From: Platycnemis pennipes
Taxonomy: Eukaryota > Arthropoda > Insecta > Odonata > Platycnemididae
Direction: 5' to 3'
Assembly (NCBI GenBank): GCA_933228895.1
Contig: OW121853.1
Location: 8,686,494-8,750,493, forward strand
DNA: 64,000 bases
In this document: positions 49,772-60,355 of the stretch, piece by piece
Layout of the letters: each line of letters starts with the position of its first letter
How positions within the stretch are numbered: position 1 is the first letter of the stretch
Notes under the pieces: model-generated
What the model was told of the DNA's origin: nothing
Database searches by the model: none
What the model saw: only the letters and a program-made list of their open reading frames with translations
Position numbers and translations under genes: made by a program

Positions 49772-50005
49772 GAAGAAATATCTGGTGCTTTCCCGGCGTA
49801 TCTGCTGCGTGAAGGTTTCTCGGATCCTCCACCGGGTTATTGCGTCCGTGTCCGCCGACGTTTCGATTACCGCCTCGGTTATTGTATTCAGGGCTTCTGA
49901 AGTTCAGAATTCAGAAGCCCAGAAGACGATGACCTAGTCGGGAATCGAAACGTCAGGCAGACATGGACGCAATAACCCAATGGAGGACCCGAGAAACCTT
50001 CACGC
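49772..50005. mobile_element. Foldback element with 13-bp flanking direct repeat
   Basis: The arms pair over about 65 bp: GCTGCGTGAAGGTTTCTCGG from 49804 against the reverse complement of 49989-50008, continuing through GGGTTATTGCGTCC and GACGTTTCGATT. An inner palindrome GGGCTTCTGAA...TTCAGAAGCCC lies at 49891-49920. TGCTAAGTGAGAT is repeated directly at 49759-49771 and 50006-50018 and may be the target duplication. The left arm begins 32 bp inside the left boundary, so the termini are not symmetric. No coding. Confidence 0.7.
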
Positions 50006-50174
50006 TGCTAAGTGAGATATTTAAAACACCGAATATTTTATCACCTCTATAGTGTGATACTTATTTGTTTTTTAATTTGAGATGAATATCTTGATTGCAA
50101 ATTCAAGAAATGCGACCTGGCCAAAAAAAAAACTTTAACGGAGTTACCCGCGAATATCTCGAAATTGAAGCCTC

Positions 50175-50345
50175 TTGACAGGCGTTGTTTAATTTCTGCT
50201 GGGTTCGAATCCCGGTCAAGACAAACGATTAAGAAATCTGCGGAGAATGAAGTTACCTTGATAATTTAAAATAGTGAAAACACCTGGCCGGAGGTTTGGG
50301 GGTCCCGAGTTCGAGTTCCTGTCGAAGTTCACTCTCTCTGTCGAA
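50175..50345 (+). repeat. Two tRNA-like B-box segments
   Basis: GGGTTCGAATCCCGGTCAAG at about 50202 and CCGAGTTCGAGTTCCTGTCG at about 50308 are both followed by CRAAG or CAAGA, as in SINE or tRNA T arms. A boxes are weak. They may be two partial SINE heads. Confidence 0.35.
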
Positions 50346-50863
50346 ATTCTATTATTAAGAATATCTTGGATTTCGGGTGCTAACTGTTGGTAAAAATAAA
50401 TATTTTATGCTGCAATAGCATTCAGAACAATGTAATATACCGTATATTTGATGACACCTGCTATATCATGAAGTTCTTTTGGCCAATAATATGCATTGCT
50501 ATCAAAGCAAAAAACATACTACTGAATACAGCCAACGGCCTATGCCTAAAAAATAGCTTTCTTATAAATATTTCCTAATTTATGTGATGTTCATTCTTAT
50601 CGAAGGGAGTTACGGTAAGAAGTAGTAACGACAGAAATTGAGTGTGTGCTATCATGATCAGGTTATAAACCTAAAAAGAGAATATAGTTTTTTAGCAGCA
50701 CTTGAAGAGGAGATTCAGAGGTATGAAACAATGAATTTTACAACTAATCTTCTCTTTGGAGCTTTTTTCCCTCAGTTTGTTTCTCTGAAACTTTTGATTA
50801 CAATCATTAACAGATTTAATCTATGAGTAGAATAGTTCTCTATCCTTTCCCCGCTATAGTAAA
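50346..50863. other. AT-rich sequence, nothing recognised
   Basis: No gene or repeat was recognised. Confidence 0.4.
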
Positions 50864-50910
50864 GTGCGTATCTTAGTGGTGCAACTACAGCTTAAATTAT
50901 ATTGTTTTAA

Positions 50911-53530
50911 CCCGTTAACGCCTAGCGGTACCGTTTGGTACCATTCGGTAGTGTATTCCTTAAGTTAATTTTATTCATATTTCTTTAAATTCCTTCCAAT
51001 TTTTTTTCACTTCACATCAATTTACATATGTTGAAGCATATGATTCCGATGATTCTGCTTTTACTGAACCATAATTAACGCACATACAGACGTTTGAAAT
51101 AGGAGAATTTTCAATGATCGCCAAAAAACGATTTTTTTCGTGCACTCATTCCGATTTTATTTTATTTTTCTATTCCTCTCCTTATCTATGCGAGTTTTTC
51201 AAGTAATATTAAATCTTAGTACATATAGCTATGAGCTAGAGTAGATTGTTTGGATTTAGATGTATTCATAGAGAAGTTACAATGCCTAATATATCTGTGG
51301 TACCATATGGTACCACTAGGCGCTTCCCATGCTATTTTCATGCGGGGAGCGAATTCCTTCCGCGTTTGTATTTCCACCCGATTCTTTTGTGATATTATGT
51401 TTTTAACACTTTTTATTAATGTTCTTATTTATTTTATTATTATAATAATTATTTTAGATGTTCATTTTTATTGACACATGATTATAGCGTGAGTTTATTG
51501 TATGCACACCTCGAAAATGTTCGTAGATCGCAATAGTAGTCCGCATGTGGTGAACCTGGTCTGAGCCGTAAATCACGCAAGAGACCTCAAATACGCGAGA
51601 AATTAATCATTTGGGTTGATAAAGAAATTACTGTACGTGACACGATTTTCCACAATCCTGATTACTCCTCGTTTCGTGAAATGTCCCCTAACACAGTTTT
51701 TGAACTGTTTTTCGACGTAGAAGTTATTTCTCACCTAGTGCTGGAATCGAATAAGTATGCCCTATTCGGCAAATGTACTAATCCAAATATAACACCTGAA
51801 GAAGTGAAAGTGTTTGTTGCTGTTCTTTTCATTCGTGGGTAAAATACGGTTCCTAGTGGAACCGTATTTTATTGGAAGGAGAACACGGCATGAGAAATGT
51901 GATTGTGCGTAATTCAATGAGGTGAGACAGATCCTTACTGATAAATAGATTTATTTATGGTTGTGACAATACTGCTGTAAAACCTAGGATGAAATGTGGA
52001 AAATGCGCACTCTTATGGACATACTGAAGAATAAATTTGGCTAGAATTTCAAAGAGTGCTTGAGTTTCGGTGAGTCAATGGTATTATATTTTTGGAGACA
52101 CGAATGTAAGCAATTCATCCGGGGTAAGCCAATAAGATTTGGTGTCTCAATAGCCCAGATGGCTACCTGCCAAATTTCGACGTATTGCAAGGGAATAAAC
52201 TGAGGAAAGTGTAAATTTACGAAAAATAATTTGGATAGGCAGCAGCATCTCTGATAGGAATGTTAGATGAACTACAAAAGAAAGAAAAACCTTACCGGTT
52301 CTATTTTGATAATTATTATACAAGTAACAACTTAGTGAAATATCTCCGCTAAAGGAAATACGGTGCAACTGGCATAGTGAGAGAAAGTAGAATACCTATA
52401 GATGTCCTCTGAAGTCCAATAAGGAATTGGCTAAGATGAAACGATGATCTTTTGAAGCTAGAAGATGCGTGAAAGACAACATAACTGTAGTTAAGTAGGT
52501 GGAAAATGAAGTTGTATCAGCTATATCATCATCTCACGATAAATATCCGTTATCTGGTGTGGGCAGATTCTCTAAAAGGGAGAAAAAGAGAATCCTTGTG
52601 CCACGACCCGATATTTTTGGGAAATATAATCCATTTAGAGGGGTCACCGATCGAATGGACTGGAATATATCCCTTTTTTGTGTAGATATTAGGGAATAGA
52701 AATGGTGGTGGATAATTTTTACGCGGAGTCTAGATGCAATGATGCACAATGCATGGTTGTTGATGAGGAAGTCAGGAAGAGGTATAAACCTACTAGAGTT
52801 CCGTCGGGCAGTTGTGCAGACATACCTGGAAAGATTCAAGTATCCCGCAAAATCTGTGGGACGTTCATCTGCATCTTGAAGACGTGAAACCGGAATGATG
52901 TTAGTAAACTCATCATCAGATAGTATATTATTTTCAATAGATTGCATTTGATTGCTATCGGTCGATTTTCTTTTCAGTGTCTCTGATGATGTAAGGTACG
53001 ATAGGTACAACTATTTCGTGAAATCCACTCCCCTGTGGCGAAGGTTGAAAATTGAAAGATGAAAACTGCACCAGTAGGACGTGAACAGAATGTTTGAAAT
53101 GTAACGTAGGATTATGCATTGCTTTTTTGCATCATTCCATTTCTGGCAGTGATTTATGTAAGCCTTGAAATGAACTTTCATTTACCTTGGGCAAATTTAT
53201 ATTTTAAATTATTATTACGATGGTAATAAATTGTTTGCCTGTTTCATAGTATTTTAAGGACATAATATGTTAAAAATTAATATTCGGATGATAAAATATA
53301 AAATACTAAGCATTTTCGACAGCTACAGTTTAATTTCAGGAGATTCTCCAAATCGGTTACATTTCATACCCTCAAACGCCTAGCGGTACCGTTTGGTACC
53401 AGGCTGTATCTCCATAACTACGAATGTTTTAAGAATAAAATTTACGCATTATATCTCAGAAAATGATGTTAATTGAAATATTAGTTTTTCACTGAATTCC
53501 GAGAAAAAAATTTTTCCAGGCGTTACCGGG
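50911..53530 (+). mobile_element. piggyBac-superfamily transposon, full length
   Basis: The element is 2620 bp with TTAA on each side (50907-50910 and 53531-53534). The termini are inverted: left CCCGTTAACGCC; right, on the minus strand, CCCGGTAACGCC. Starting with CCC next to TTAA is characteristic of piggyBac. A 27-bp motif containing GGTACCGTTTGGTACC is repeated directly near each end (50917-50943 and 53375-53401), with a third, inverted variant at 51298-51322. The single-TTAA empty site at 59287-59290 confirms the boundaries. Confidence 0.92.
51561..53150 (+). pseudogene. piggyBac transposase, decayed
   Basis: Conserved blocks occur in order but in shifting frames. 51561 onward gives SRKSRKRPQIREKLIIWVDK, then the MSPNTVFELFFDVEVISHLV block, ending with a stop after LFIRG. 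At about 52055 comes CLSFGESMVLYFWRHECKQF then IRGKPIRFG. At 52300 comes YRFYFDNYYTSNNLVKYL; near 52500-52690 are RFSKREKKRILVPRPDIFGK and RMDWNISLF; then WWWIIFTRSLDAMMHNAW and LEFRRAVVQTYLERF. A C-terminal Cys-zinc relic (KCNVGLCIA) lies at about 53098. The first catalytic Asp is Gly (52069-52071, SFGESM where family members have SxDESM). Several stops and frameshifts make it nonfunctional. The start is not preserved. Confidence 0.85.
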
Positions 53531-54130
53531 TTAAAATGAGATTAACAAAGAAGAGAGATTCATTGTTTTCTTACCAAATGCGTTTAGAATGAAGCCCTAA
53601 TAAACTTTTAATATGACCTAATTTTTTAAATTTAATCTCTAGAAATTTTATTTCGAAGTTTTCTTCAAGGTTTTCGAAACTTTCTAGAAGTTTTATTCCG
53701 TGGAAAATGTCCATGACAGAATTGATTAACACTGTACCCAGTTTCCACTACGTAGAATTGTCTATTTCTACCGTTATCGTTACATATAATTGGTTGCATC
53801 GGAGTAATCGCTCAATCTCCCTTATTATACTTACGGTTTGAATCAATATCAGCTACATACCATTTGAGTTCCTCCTTGACTTTTTCCTATCAATATGGCC
53901 TCTGGTTCGATATCTTTGTTTAAGACTAAATGTATTGCTCATAAAAATCTTATTCTTCGATCCGGAAACCCATCTTTCGCTAGAGAGTGCTCGTATACAC
54001 CTCCGGGAAAATCCATTGCGTGGGCCAGGCTACGTTTTACACTGTGTCTGTGCAGGTAAAAAAAGATTTCCTTCGCCGCTTGATGTGCCCCAACTCTTCT
54101 TAAACCGCCAGTAAAATCCACTCGCCGCCG

Positions 54131-55507
54131 ACATTTATTTTATCCCTCACAGAGCATAAACATTTATCCACCTGAGAAATGAGCGTCTGCTCCAGTAAAA
54201 TCTTTTTGGTTGGTCATAATGCTGAAGCCAAGTCGCTTTTATATCTCATTCTGAGACTCTGGCCGGATAACGGAAGTCCTATTCACAACATTTTAATCCA
54301 CTTATTCCGTGGTTATGTGGCACTTGTGACGCCTTCGCACGGGGCTCGCGATGCAAAGATATTTTACGCACGCATTAGCACGTATATATGTGAAAGAGGT
54401 GATGGATAAGTTTATCGCATGCTGTGAAACGCGTTCTTGATGCATTAATTTATGGTACATCTAATTTTTACCGGCGTCAATCATAACAAATATGATCAAA
54501 ATAAAAGGTAAGAACAATTAAATAAATATACATTTCTATTTCAATGGCTAAAATAACTTACTTACTCCTACCATTTGAAAACAATGTGTCAAAGAATTGA
54601 TTGAAAACGCATTTCCTTGAAACGGTATTCTTAGATGTGTGACTGCAAATTATTTCGTTCACTAAAAATGATTAAATGCACATTTCAAACAAAATTTTGA
54701 TTCTGTCATCAGTTGTGAAGAGCGGCAGCAAATGCTATTTCAGCTGTCAAAGAAAAGTAGGCGCAACAATATAGGGAGGGTAAGGGGAACAAAGATGGAG
54801 TGGCCAGAAAGATGGAGATTGCATACCCTTTGGAGGTAGAATGGACATTGGGAACGTTAACTACCGTTCTGATTCAACCGCCGCAAGCAAAATTTTTGTC
54901 TGCTCTACGTTTGAACATGCACGGCCTTAAAATATTCAATCTTTAGAAACTAGACGCGATGAAGCTCAATGGAGTTACCGGCTGACACGCGTGATAGCAA
55001 ATTATGCACAGAGAAAAAAACCAAGCACCTGTATATATTCCATTTAAGATACATGAAATTTTTCCGTGGAAATCTTGCTATTGTGATAATAAATGGATAA
55101 AGGTAGCGTTAAAAGGAAATAAATTCGCGTTACTAACATAATAATACTTTGTATTATGTTAGAGCTTGGGAAAATCATATGGAGTGTGGGAGTGATTTTC
55201 TTCGTAGCTCCTTAAATTTGTACTAGTCTGAATTGAAGAACAGGTAGAAAATTTGCCTCTACTATGGAGATGAATTATAAGGAAAATAGTTACCCCATTT
55301 TTCAGTGATATAGGAATATAAAAACCTAGCTACAAAAGAAAGGTTTTGAATCAGCTATGTATACAAGAAAAATTTGACTACAAAGCTACATAACTGGTTT
55401 TACATAGCGATACATGACTTTTTGGAGCAAACAAAAATGTGTGGTGATTGTAATCTTATATAAGATATGGTTTCAGGCGTTACTTTGTGGAAGTTGCTAA
55501 TTTTCGT
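54131..55507. other. AT-rich sequence, nothing recognised
   Basis: No gene or repeat was recognised. Confidence 0.4.
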
Positions 55508-55690
55508 AATGAAACAAAGCAGTAATAATCCACTCTTAATTTAATATCAACCGACCCGGGTTTAGACAACTAAGTGCCATTTTCTAGGTACCTAGGAAAA
55601 ACCTAGAAAATGGCACCGAGATACCGAAACCCGATTCGGTTGATATTAAATTAAGAGTGGATTATTACTGCTGTGTTTAATTATGAAGGT
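55508..55690. mobile_element. Foldback (long inverted repeat) element
   Basis: The two arms of about 85 bp are inverted copies. AGTAATAATCCACTCTTAAT at 55521 matches the reverse complement at 55652-55671, and the pairing continues through TTTAATATCAACCGA and GTGCCATTTTCTAGG to a centre near 55597 (CTAGGTACCTAGG). No coding. No clear target duplication was found. Confidence 0.8.
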
Positions 55691-57336
55691 TGTAATTTTG
55701 GCAATACTTGATAGAGTATAATTAAGAATACACCCAACTTAAATTTGAGTGCGTGATTTAGTAAGCGAAGGTAAATTTTCACAGAGGCGAAAGGAAACAA
55801 GATGCTAATTTGAGAAAATCGAAGCGTATATGCCAATTTATTTTCCAGGCTCTATTGTACTAATTGCAAAATTTTAGAGCGTTTTGTGAAGCCAAGCAGC
55901 CATCGTGAAGATTATGCCATTTCTTCTTGTTGCTTGCAATCGGCGCCCATCATTCGAGAAGCAGTCTGTTGATAACTTATATCAAGTCCATCAGTGTTTG
56001 ATGAAAGAATAAGGTGAAATAGCATGTAAATTATGGGAGACAAGATAAAAAATAGTAATAATTTATAATGACAAAATATAATTATTTGAATAATTTATTT
56101 CTTTTCCGAAAAATATGGCAAATGTCCGATGAGGGTAACTCAGATCGAGAATACATGTAAATAACTTCATAACTTTGAGAACTATAAGTGGCCCTATTGG
56201 TGAAGATTAGTCAAAATATGAATGAAAAAAAAGCATTCACGAATTAATAAGTATACACTTGCTTCTAAAGTTTATTCACATATATTTTATTTCCCACTAT
56301 ATTCTTACCCGTCGCTCGGGCATTAGCTCTAACGCAAGACTTGAGTCTTAATGCATATTCTCCTAGGTATGTACTTTTGCTGGTGCATGTAAAATATCGT
56401 CGAGGGCACTAGACGGTGAAGAGCAACCATCTCTAGCTCATTACTACCTTCCCCGAGATTACATACCTTCAAGAAATCAAAGAAATAATCCTTTTTTATA
56501 TAGAAAACAGAGATATTGAGCCATTCCCACAACAATCAGCTCAGTTGGATCCACCTGCGATGCATTCGAGGAGTTGGAATTCAAAATTCTTGGGCGCCAT
56601 TCCTATTGCTTGAAGTTATTTAGGAAAATGTTACACTGCGCACAGAGTCCAGGTTGGCAGCATGTATCAGTAATTATTACGGGAAGGGACCTACAGGGAA
56701 GGTGATACGTGGTGGGCATTCGGCACGTGGAAAAAATCAGCGAGTGGGGACGAGTGAAGAGAAACTTGGCGTCGGCATTAACCTGCTCTTCGCGAAAGCC
56801 GCCAAGGGATGCACGACTGACGGAGTGCTGAACGCCACAAAGCGCTCACCACCATTAGTAGGTACACCAGCAGAAACCGGTAAACCACTGATAATACTCA
56901 GAGAAGGATTCAAACCCGGGTTGTTGGAAGCAATTAGGTTACCAATGGGGTCGTTTACCTTATTTTTTTATTGCCGAATCTGATAGAGTTTGTAAAATAA
57001 AAAGACACGTATTCTTCCGTTTTTTGATCCGTCAATTGTTTATCGAATTATAAGCGGCGAAAAACTGATGGTTTTAACCCTTTCGGAAAAGTGGGCGTGG
57101 TGCAACCTCTGACGTATAACGACTTCGTCCAATCACAACTGAGCCCGTGAAGCTACTTTGTCTTACCGCAATGGGAGGGGAGCACAGCTGATTCTGCCAA
57201 TGGGAGCAATTGCGACAGTATCTGTGCGAGCAGACCTTCCGAGAACCCCCCTCCACTCCCTTCCCTTCCCCTAAAAGCAGTCAAGGATGGGAGGAAAATG
57301 ACGTCAAAGATATCAAAGCAGCTTTTCCGGTGGGCG
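55691..57336. other. Mixed sequence, nothing recognised
   Basis: A B-box-like GGATTCAAACCCGGG occurs near 56907 on the plus strand. A TTAACCCTTTCGGAAAAG at 57074, reminiscent of a piggyBac end, has no partner. An open frame at 56654-56983 (109 codons) is unrecognised. Confidence 0.35.
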
Positions 57337-57810
57337 TCACCTTTTGCTTATTTTGATTTTTGATTTGTGAGTGAATGGTTGTGGTTAGAAGATTAACTTT
57401 TTCACTAAGATTCTTTTTTCGTTTTCATCTAACGATTTCGGGTGCAAAAATGCGATTTCGGTTCCGAGTATTCCGCCCCCATTGTGAGCAGTAGAGTAAG
57501 AGAATTTAGCGTTCTATACAGCTACTCATTTCGAACATGCATATTTGCTGTCGACAAAGGCTATTCGGGTTTTTTCGACCAAGTCAAACACTACATTTCT
57601 TGCATCACAAATGCACATTTATGCACATTTTCATTGAATTCCCATTTATCTTCGACACCTTTCACCTTTTGCTTTTTTTAATTTTTAATTTATTACTGAA
57701 TGGTTGTGGTTAGAAGATTAAATTTTTTTACTAAAATTCTTTTTTTTCGTTTCCATCTAACGATTTCGTGTACAAAATTGCGATTTCGGTTCCGAGTAAA
57801 CGCCCCCATT
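57337..57810. repeat. Direct repeat of about 147 bp, spaced 325 bp
   Basis: 57337-57483 and 57662-57810 are diverged direct copies, sharing CACCTTTTGCTT, TGAATGGTTGTGGTTAGAAG, CATCTAACGATTTCG and GCGATTTCGGTTCCGAGTA, and ending in CGCCCCCATT. The intervening 180 bp is not repeated. It may be a tandem duplication of a roughly 325-bp unit that lost the end of its second copy. Confidence 0.8.
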
Positions 57811-58245
57811 CACTCCATCATCATTGCGTTCCCTGGCCGCTCGCATCCTGGGGATGGAAGGAACCAGCGCGAGTTGAAAGAACGGAGTGAAAAACTTTGA
57901 AAGGATGCAACAATTCGAGCATCGTCGCTGGAACGTCGTGAGTGAGGAGAGCGAGGGACGGAGGTCGCCTCTCGGAAGGAAGAGCGGCCTGAGGAGAAGG
58001 GTGGGGTTGGGTCCGGACGAGGGCAGCCTCCCAGCACGGGGGGATGGTGCACCCTCCTTCCGCCCGCCCACGATCGTTGACCCCCTCGCTGGGGGCGGCG
58101 AAGGAGGGCGCACCCTCCAGTGGTCAGCGGGGAGGGAGCGGCGACTGCACATCCGACGGCCGGGTGCATCCGACGGCCGCCGACTCACCCTTGCTCCCTC
58201 CCTTGCTGAGGATTCACTCGCGTCCGTTTTACACCACGGTCATTG
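57811..58245. other. CpG-rich GC island
   Basis: A GC-rich, CpG-dense island follows the direct repeat. Frames are open on both strands (57757-58188 minus, 143 codons; 57887-58246 plus, 119 codons). Translations are Arg, Gly, Ser and Pro rich; no domain was recognised. A candidate regulatory island. Confidence 0.4.
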
Positions 58246-58572
58246 AAACTGCGCAAGTTGATGTTGATTCCGTTTGAGCAGTCGTCTGCAAAAGTCCGTG
58301 ACGTAGGAAATTGCGAGGACGCTTGCTTGACAGCTTTACAATCGTCGGTGCATTATGTCAGTGACAATTCCCACTCGGTAGCGTTAATACCGCCAATGTA
58401 TCGCATAACGTCAAGATCTGTTGAGTAGCAATTAATTGTACGTGAAAGATGCGATAAATTACCACCACTTTAAAATATGTTTTAAGCCATAGTCTAAACA
58501 TAATAGTGGATACCCTAGTCCCGTATACTTAGCCCGAAATTTGCACCACGAACGAACAGATGTGGGCCAAGG

Positions 58573-58788
58573 TAAAACAGAATAGGCAGCATAGCAACGG
58601 GATAGGTAGGGGAGTATTCTGTAGTTCATGATGCATGTATTAACCCCTTAAATACTATAGATACGAACAATCAAGTTGCATGAGACAATATAGTTGCTAG
58701 TTTGCATGTTAGTAGTGCATGCTTGGTGATCTTCACCCCCTGCCACACACCTCGGTAGCTTGCAGGGTATCGTGTAGATGTAGATGTT
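58573..58788 (+). mobile_element. LINE-A 3' UTR fragment
   Basis: It starts at AACAGAATAGGCAGCATAGC, near the end of the ORF, and covers the 3' UTR to GTAGATGTAGATG. The stem-loop is damaged: the loop is shortened to ACCTCG and GTGG has become GTAG, so its pairing is weakened. Confidence 0.85.
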
Positions 58789-59246
58789 CTTCCTTTACGC
58801 ACGAAACTTTAAATTCCATGTGATTAATCGCCCAGATCATCATTATTGAACTTTATTCACTCTCTAAGGAGTTGAGTGCAAACAAAAACACCCAACTCAA
58901 ACCTCAACAACCTATTTCATTGTTAGAATTCCCCCGGCAGCTCGTTGCCGCTACATCTGTACCATCTAGTGAGAGAAATGAACTTCAAACTTGCGCGAAC
59001 GCATGTATTAGATTAGAGCATGTTCTAATTTGCTCGCAAGTATTCGTGCAGTGCAGCTGTCTCCCCTCGCAAGTCGTCGCTTTACACGGCGCAATATTTC
59101 TTGCGCAAGTGTTCTCGCAACAGCCTGCGCAGTATCAATGACCGTGTAAAACGTCCTTTATGAAGGCTCCACCTCCACCAGCTACTAGCAGCGTAATTTA
59201 ATATGTGCTCGCGAGAAGTCCTGAGGTATATGCCATTTCATGATAT
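58789..59246. other. Unique sequence, nothing recognised
   Basis: An 89-codon open frame at 58872-59141 is unrecognised and is probably chance. Confidence 0.35.
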
Positions 59247-59821
59247 GTGCGTATCTTAGTGGCGCAACTACAGCTTAAATTATATTGTTTTAAAATGAGA
59301 TCAACAAAGAAGCGAGATTCATTGTTTTCTTACCAAATGCGTTTAGAATGAAGCCCTAATAAACTTTTAATATGACCTATTTTTATTTTAATCTCTAGAA
59401 ATTTTGTATTCCGCGGAAAATGTCCATGACAGAATTGAATACCACTGTACCTGGTTTCAACTACGTAGAATTGACCATTTCTACCGTTATCATTACATAT
59501 AATTGGCTGCAACGGAGTAATCGCTCAATCTCCCTTATTATATCTACGGTTTGAATCAATATCAGCTACACACCATTAGAGTTCCTCTTGGGCTTTTTCC
59601 TATCAATACGGCCTCTGTTTCCATATATTTGTTTAAGACTAAATGTTTTGCTCATAAAACTCCTCTTCTTCGATCCGGAAACCCATCTTTTGCTAGAGAG
59701 TGCCCGTTGGAGTGGGCCAGGCTAAGTTTTACACTGTGTTAGTGCAGGTAAGAAAATATTTCCTTCGCCTCTTGATGTGCCCCAACTCTTCTTAAACCGC
59801 CAGTAAAATCTACTCGCGGCC
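59247..59821 (+). repeat. Dispersed repeat, copy 2 (empty site)
   Basis: This is the uninterrupted counterpart of 50864-54130. It has a single TTAA at 59287-59290 (ATTGTTTTAAAATGAG), exactly where copy 1 carries the piggyBac element. It is a little shorter than copy 1 through small deletions. Confidence 0.88.
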
Positions 59822-59913
59822 GATGCGATGCATATTGTATCTACAATACAATTCGAAGCTATGCAGCTCGGAGAGATGGGAACTGTAAGGTCTCCCCATG
59901 CATTAGCGTACTT

Positions 59914-60347
59914 CATCATCATTATCATCATGGGTCAACAATCCTAGGATTGGTTTGACGCAGCCCTCCACTCGATTCTTCTGTCGGCCAACCTCTTCAT
60001 ATTTACGTCACTCCTCTCTTTTACATCCTTCACAACTTGCTCCATGTACCTCATACGAAGCCTGCCTTTTCCATTCTTCCCGTTGACTTTTCCCTCGACG
60101 ATTGTCTTCATCAGGCCATCGTGTCTCATTATGTGGCCCATTAAGTTGGTCGTCTTCTTTTTAATGTTTTCAGTAGACATTCTACTCTCCCACTCTTCTT
60201 AAGACTTCTTCGTTTGTCACTCAGTTGATCCATTTTATCTTCATCATTCTTCGTTAGCACCACATTTCAAATGCTTCCAGCCTGGACTTCTCTGCTGCTG
60301 TTATTGTCCATGTTTCCCTGCCGTATAGTATAATGCTCTAGATATCG
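59914..60347 (-). mobile_element. RTE-like LINE, 5'-truncated, 8-bp TSD
   Basis: The minus strand encodes MRHDGLMKTIVEGKVNGKNG and VKERSDVNMKRLADRRIEW, the same C-terminal blocks as at 43.0 kb, with upstream frame breaks. Its 3' end is at the left (59914-59936), a GAT-type tail (CATCATCATTATCATCATGG on the plus strand). GCGTACTT at 59906-59913 and 60348-60355 is a perfect 8-bp target duplication. It lies about 85 bp beyond dispersed-repeat copy 2. Confidence 0.9.
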
Positions 60348-60355
60348 GCGTACTT

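Larger units (their letters stand above)
50864..54130 (+). repeat. Dispersed repeat, copy 1 (interrupted by piggyBac)
   Basis: The segments 50864-50910 and 53531-54130 together match the continuous segment 59247-59821. The match starts GTGCGTATCTTAGTGG, crosses the TTAA site and continues past ACCAAATGCGTTTAGAATGA to TCTTAAACCGCCAGTAAAAT. Copy 1 keeps blocks missing from copy 2 (for example 53650-53700 and 54000-54020). No protein was recognised. It may be a segmental duplication or an unclassified transposon family. Confidence 0.85.

Noticed and set aside
57074..57095. TTAACCCTTTCGGAAAAG, resembling a piggyBac terminus
   Set aside because: No inverted partner with TTAA was found within the next few kilobases, and there is no transposase relic.
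59551..59742. 63-codon frame in dispersed-repeat copy 2
   Set aside because: The homologous frame in copy 1 is broken by stops, so it is not a conserved protein.
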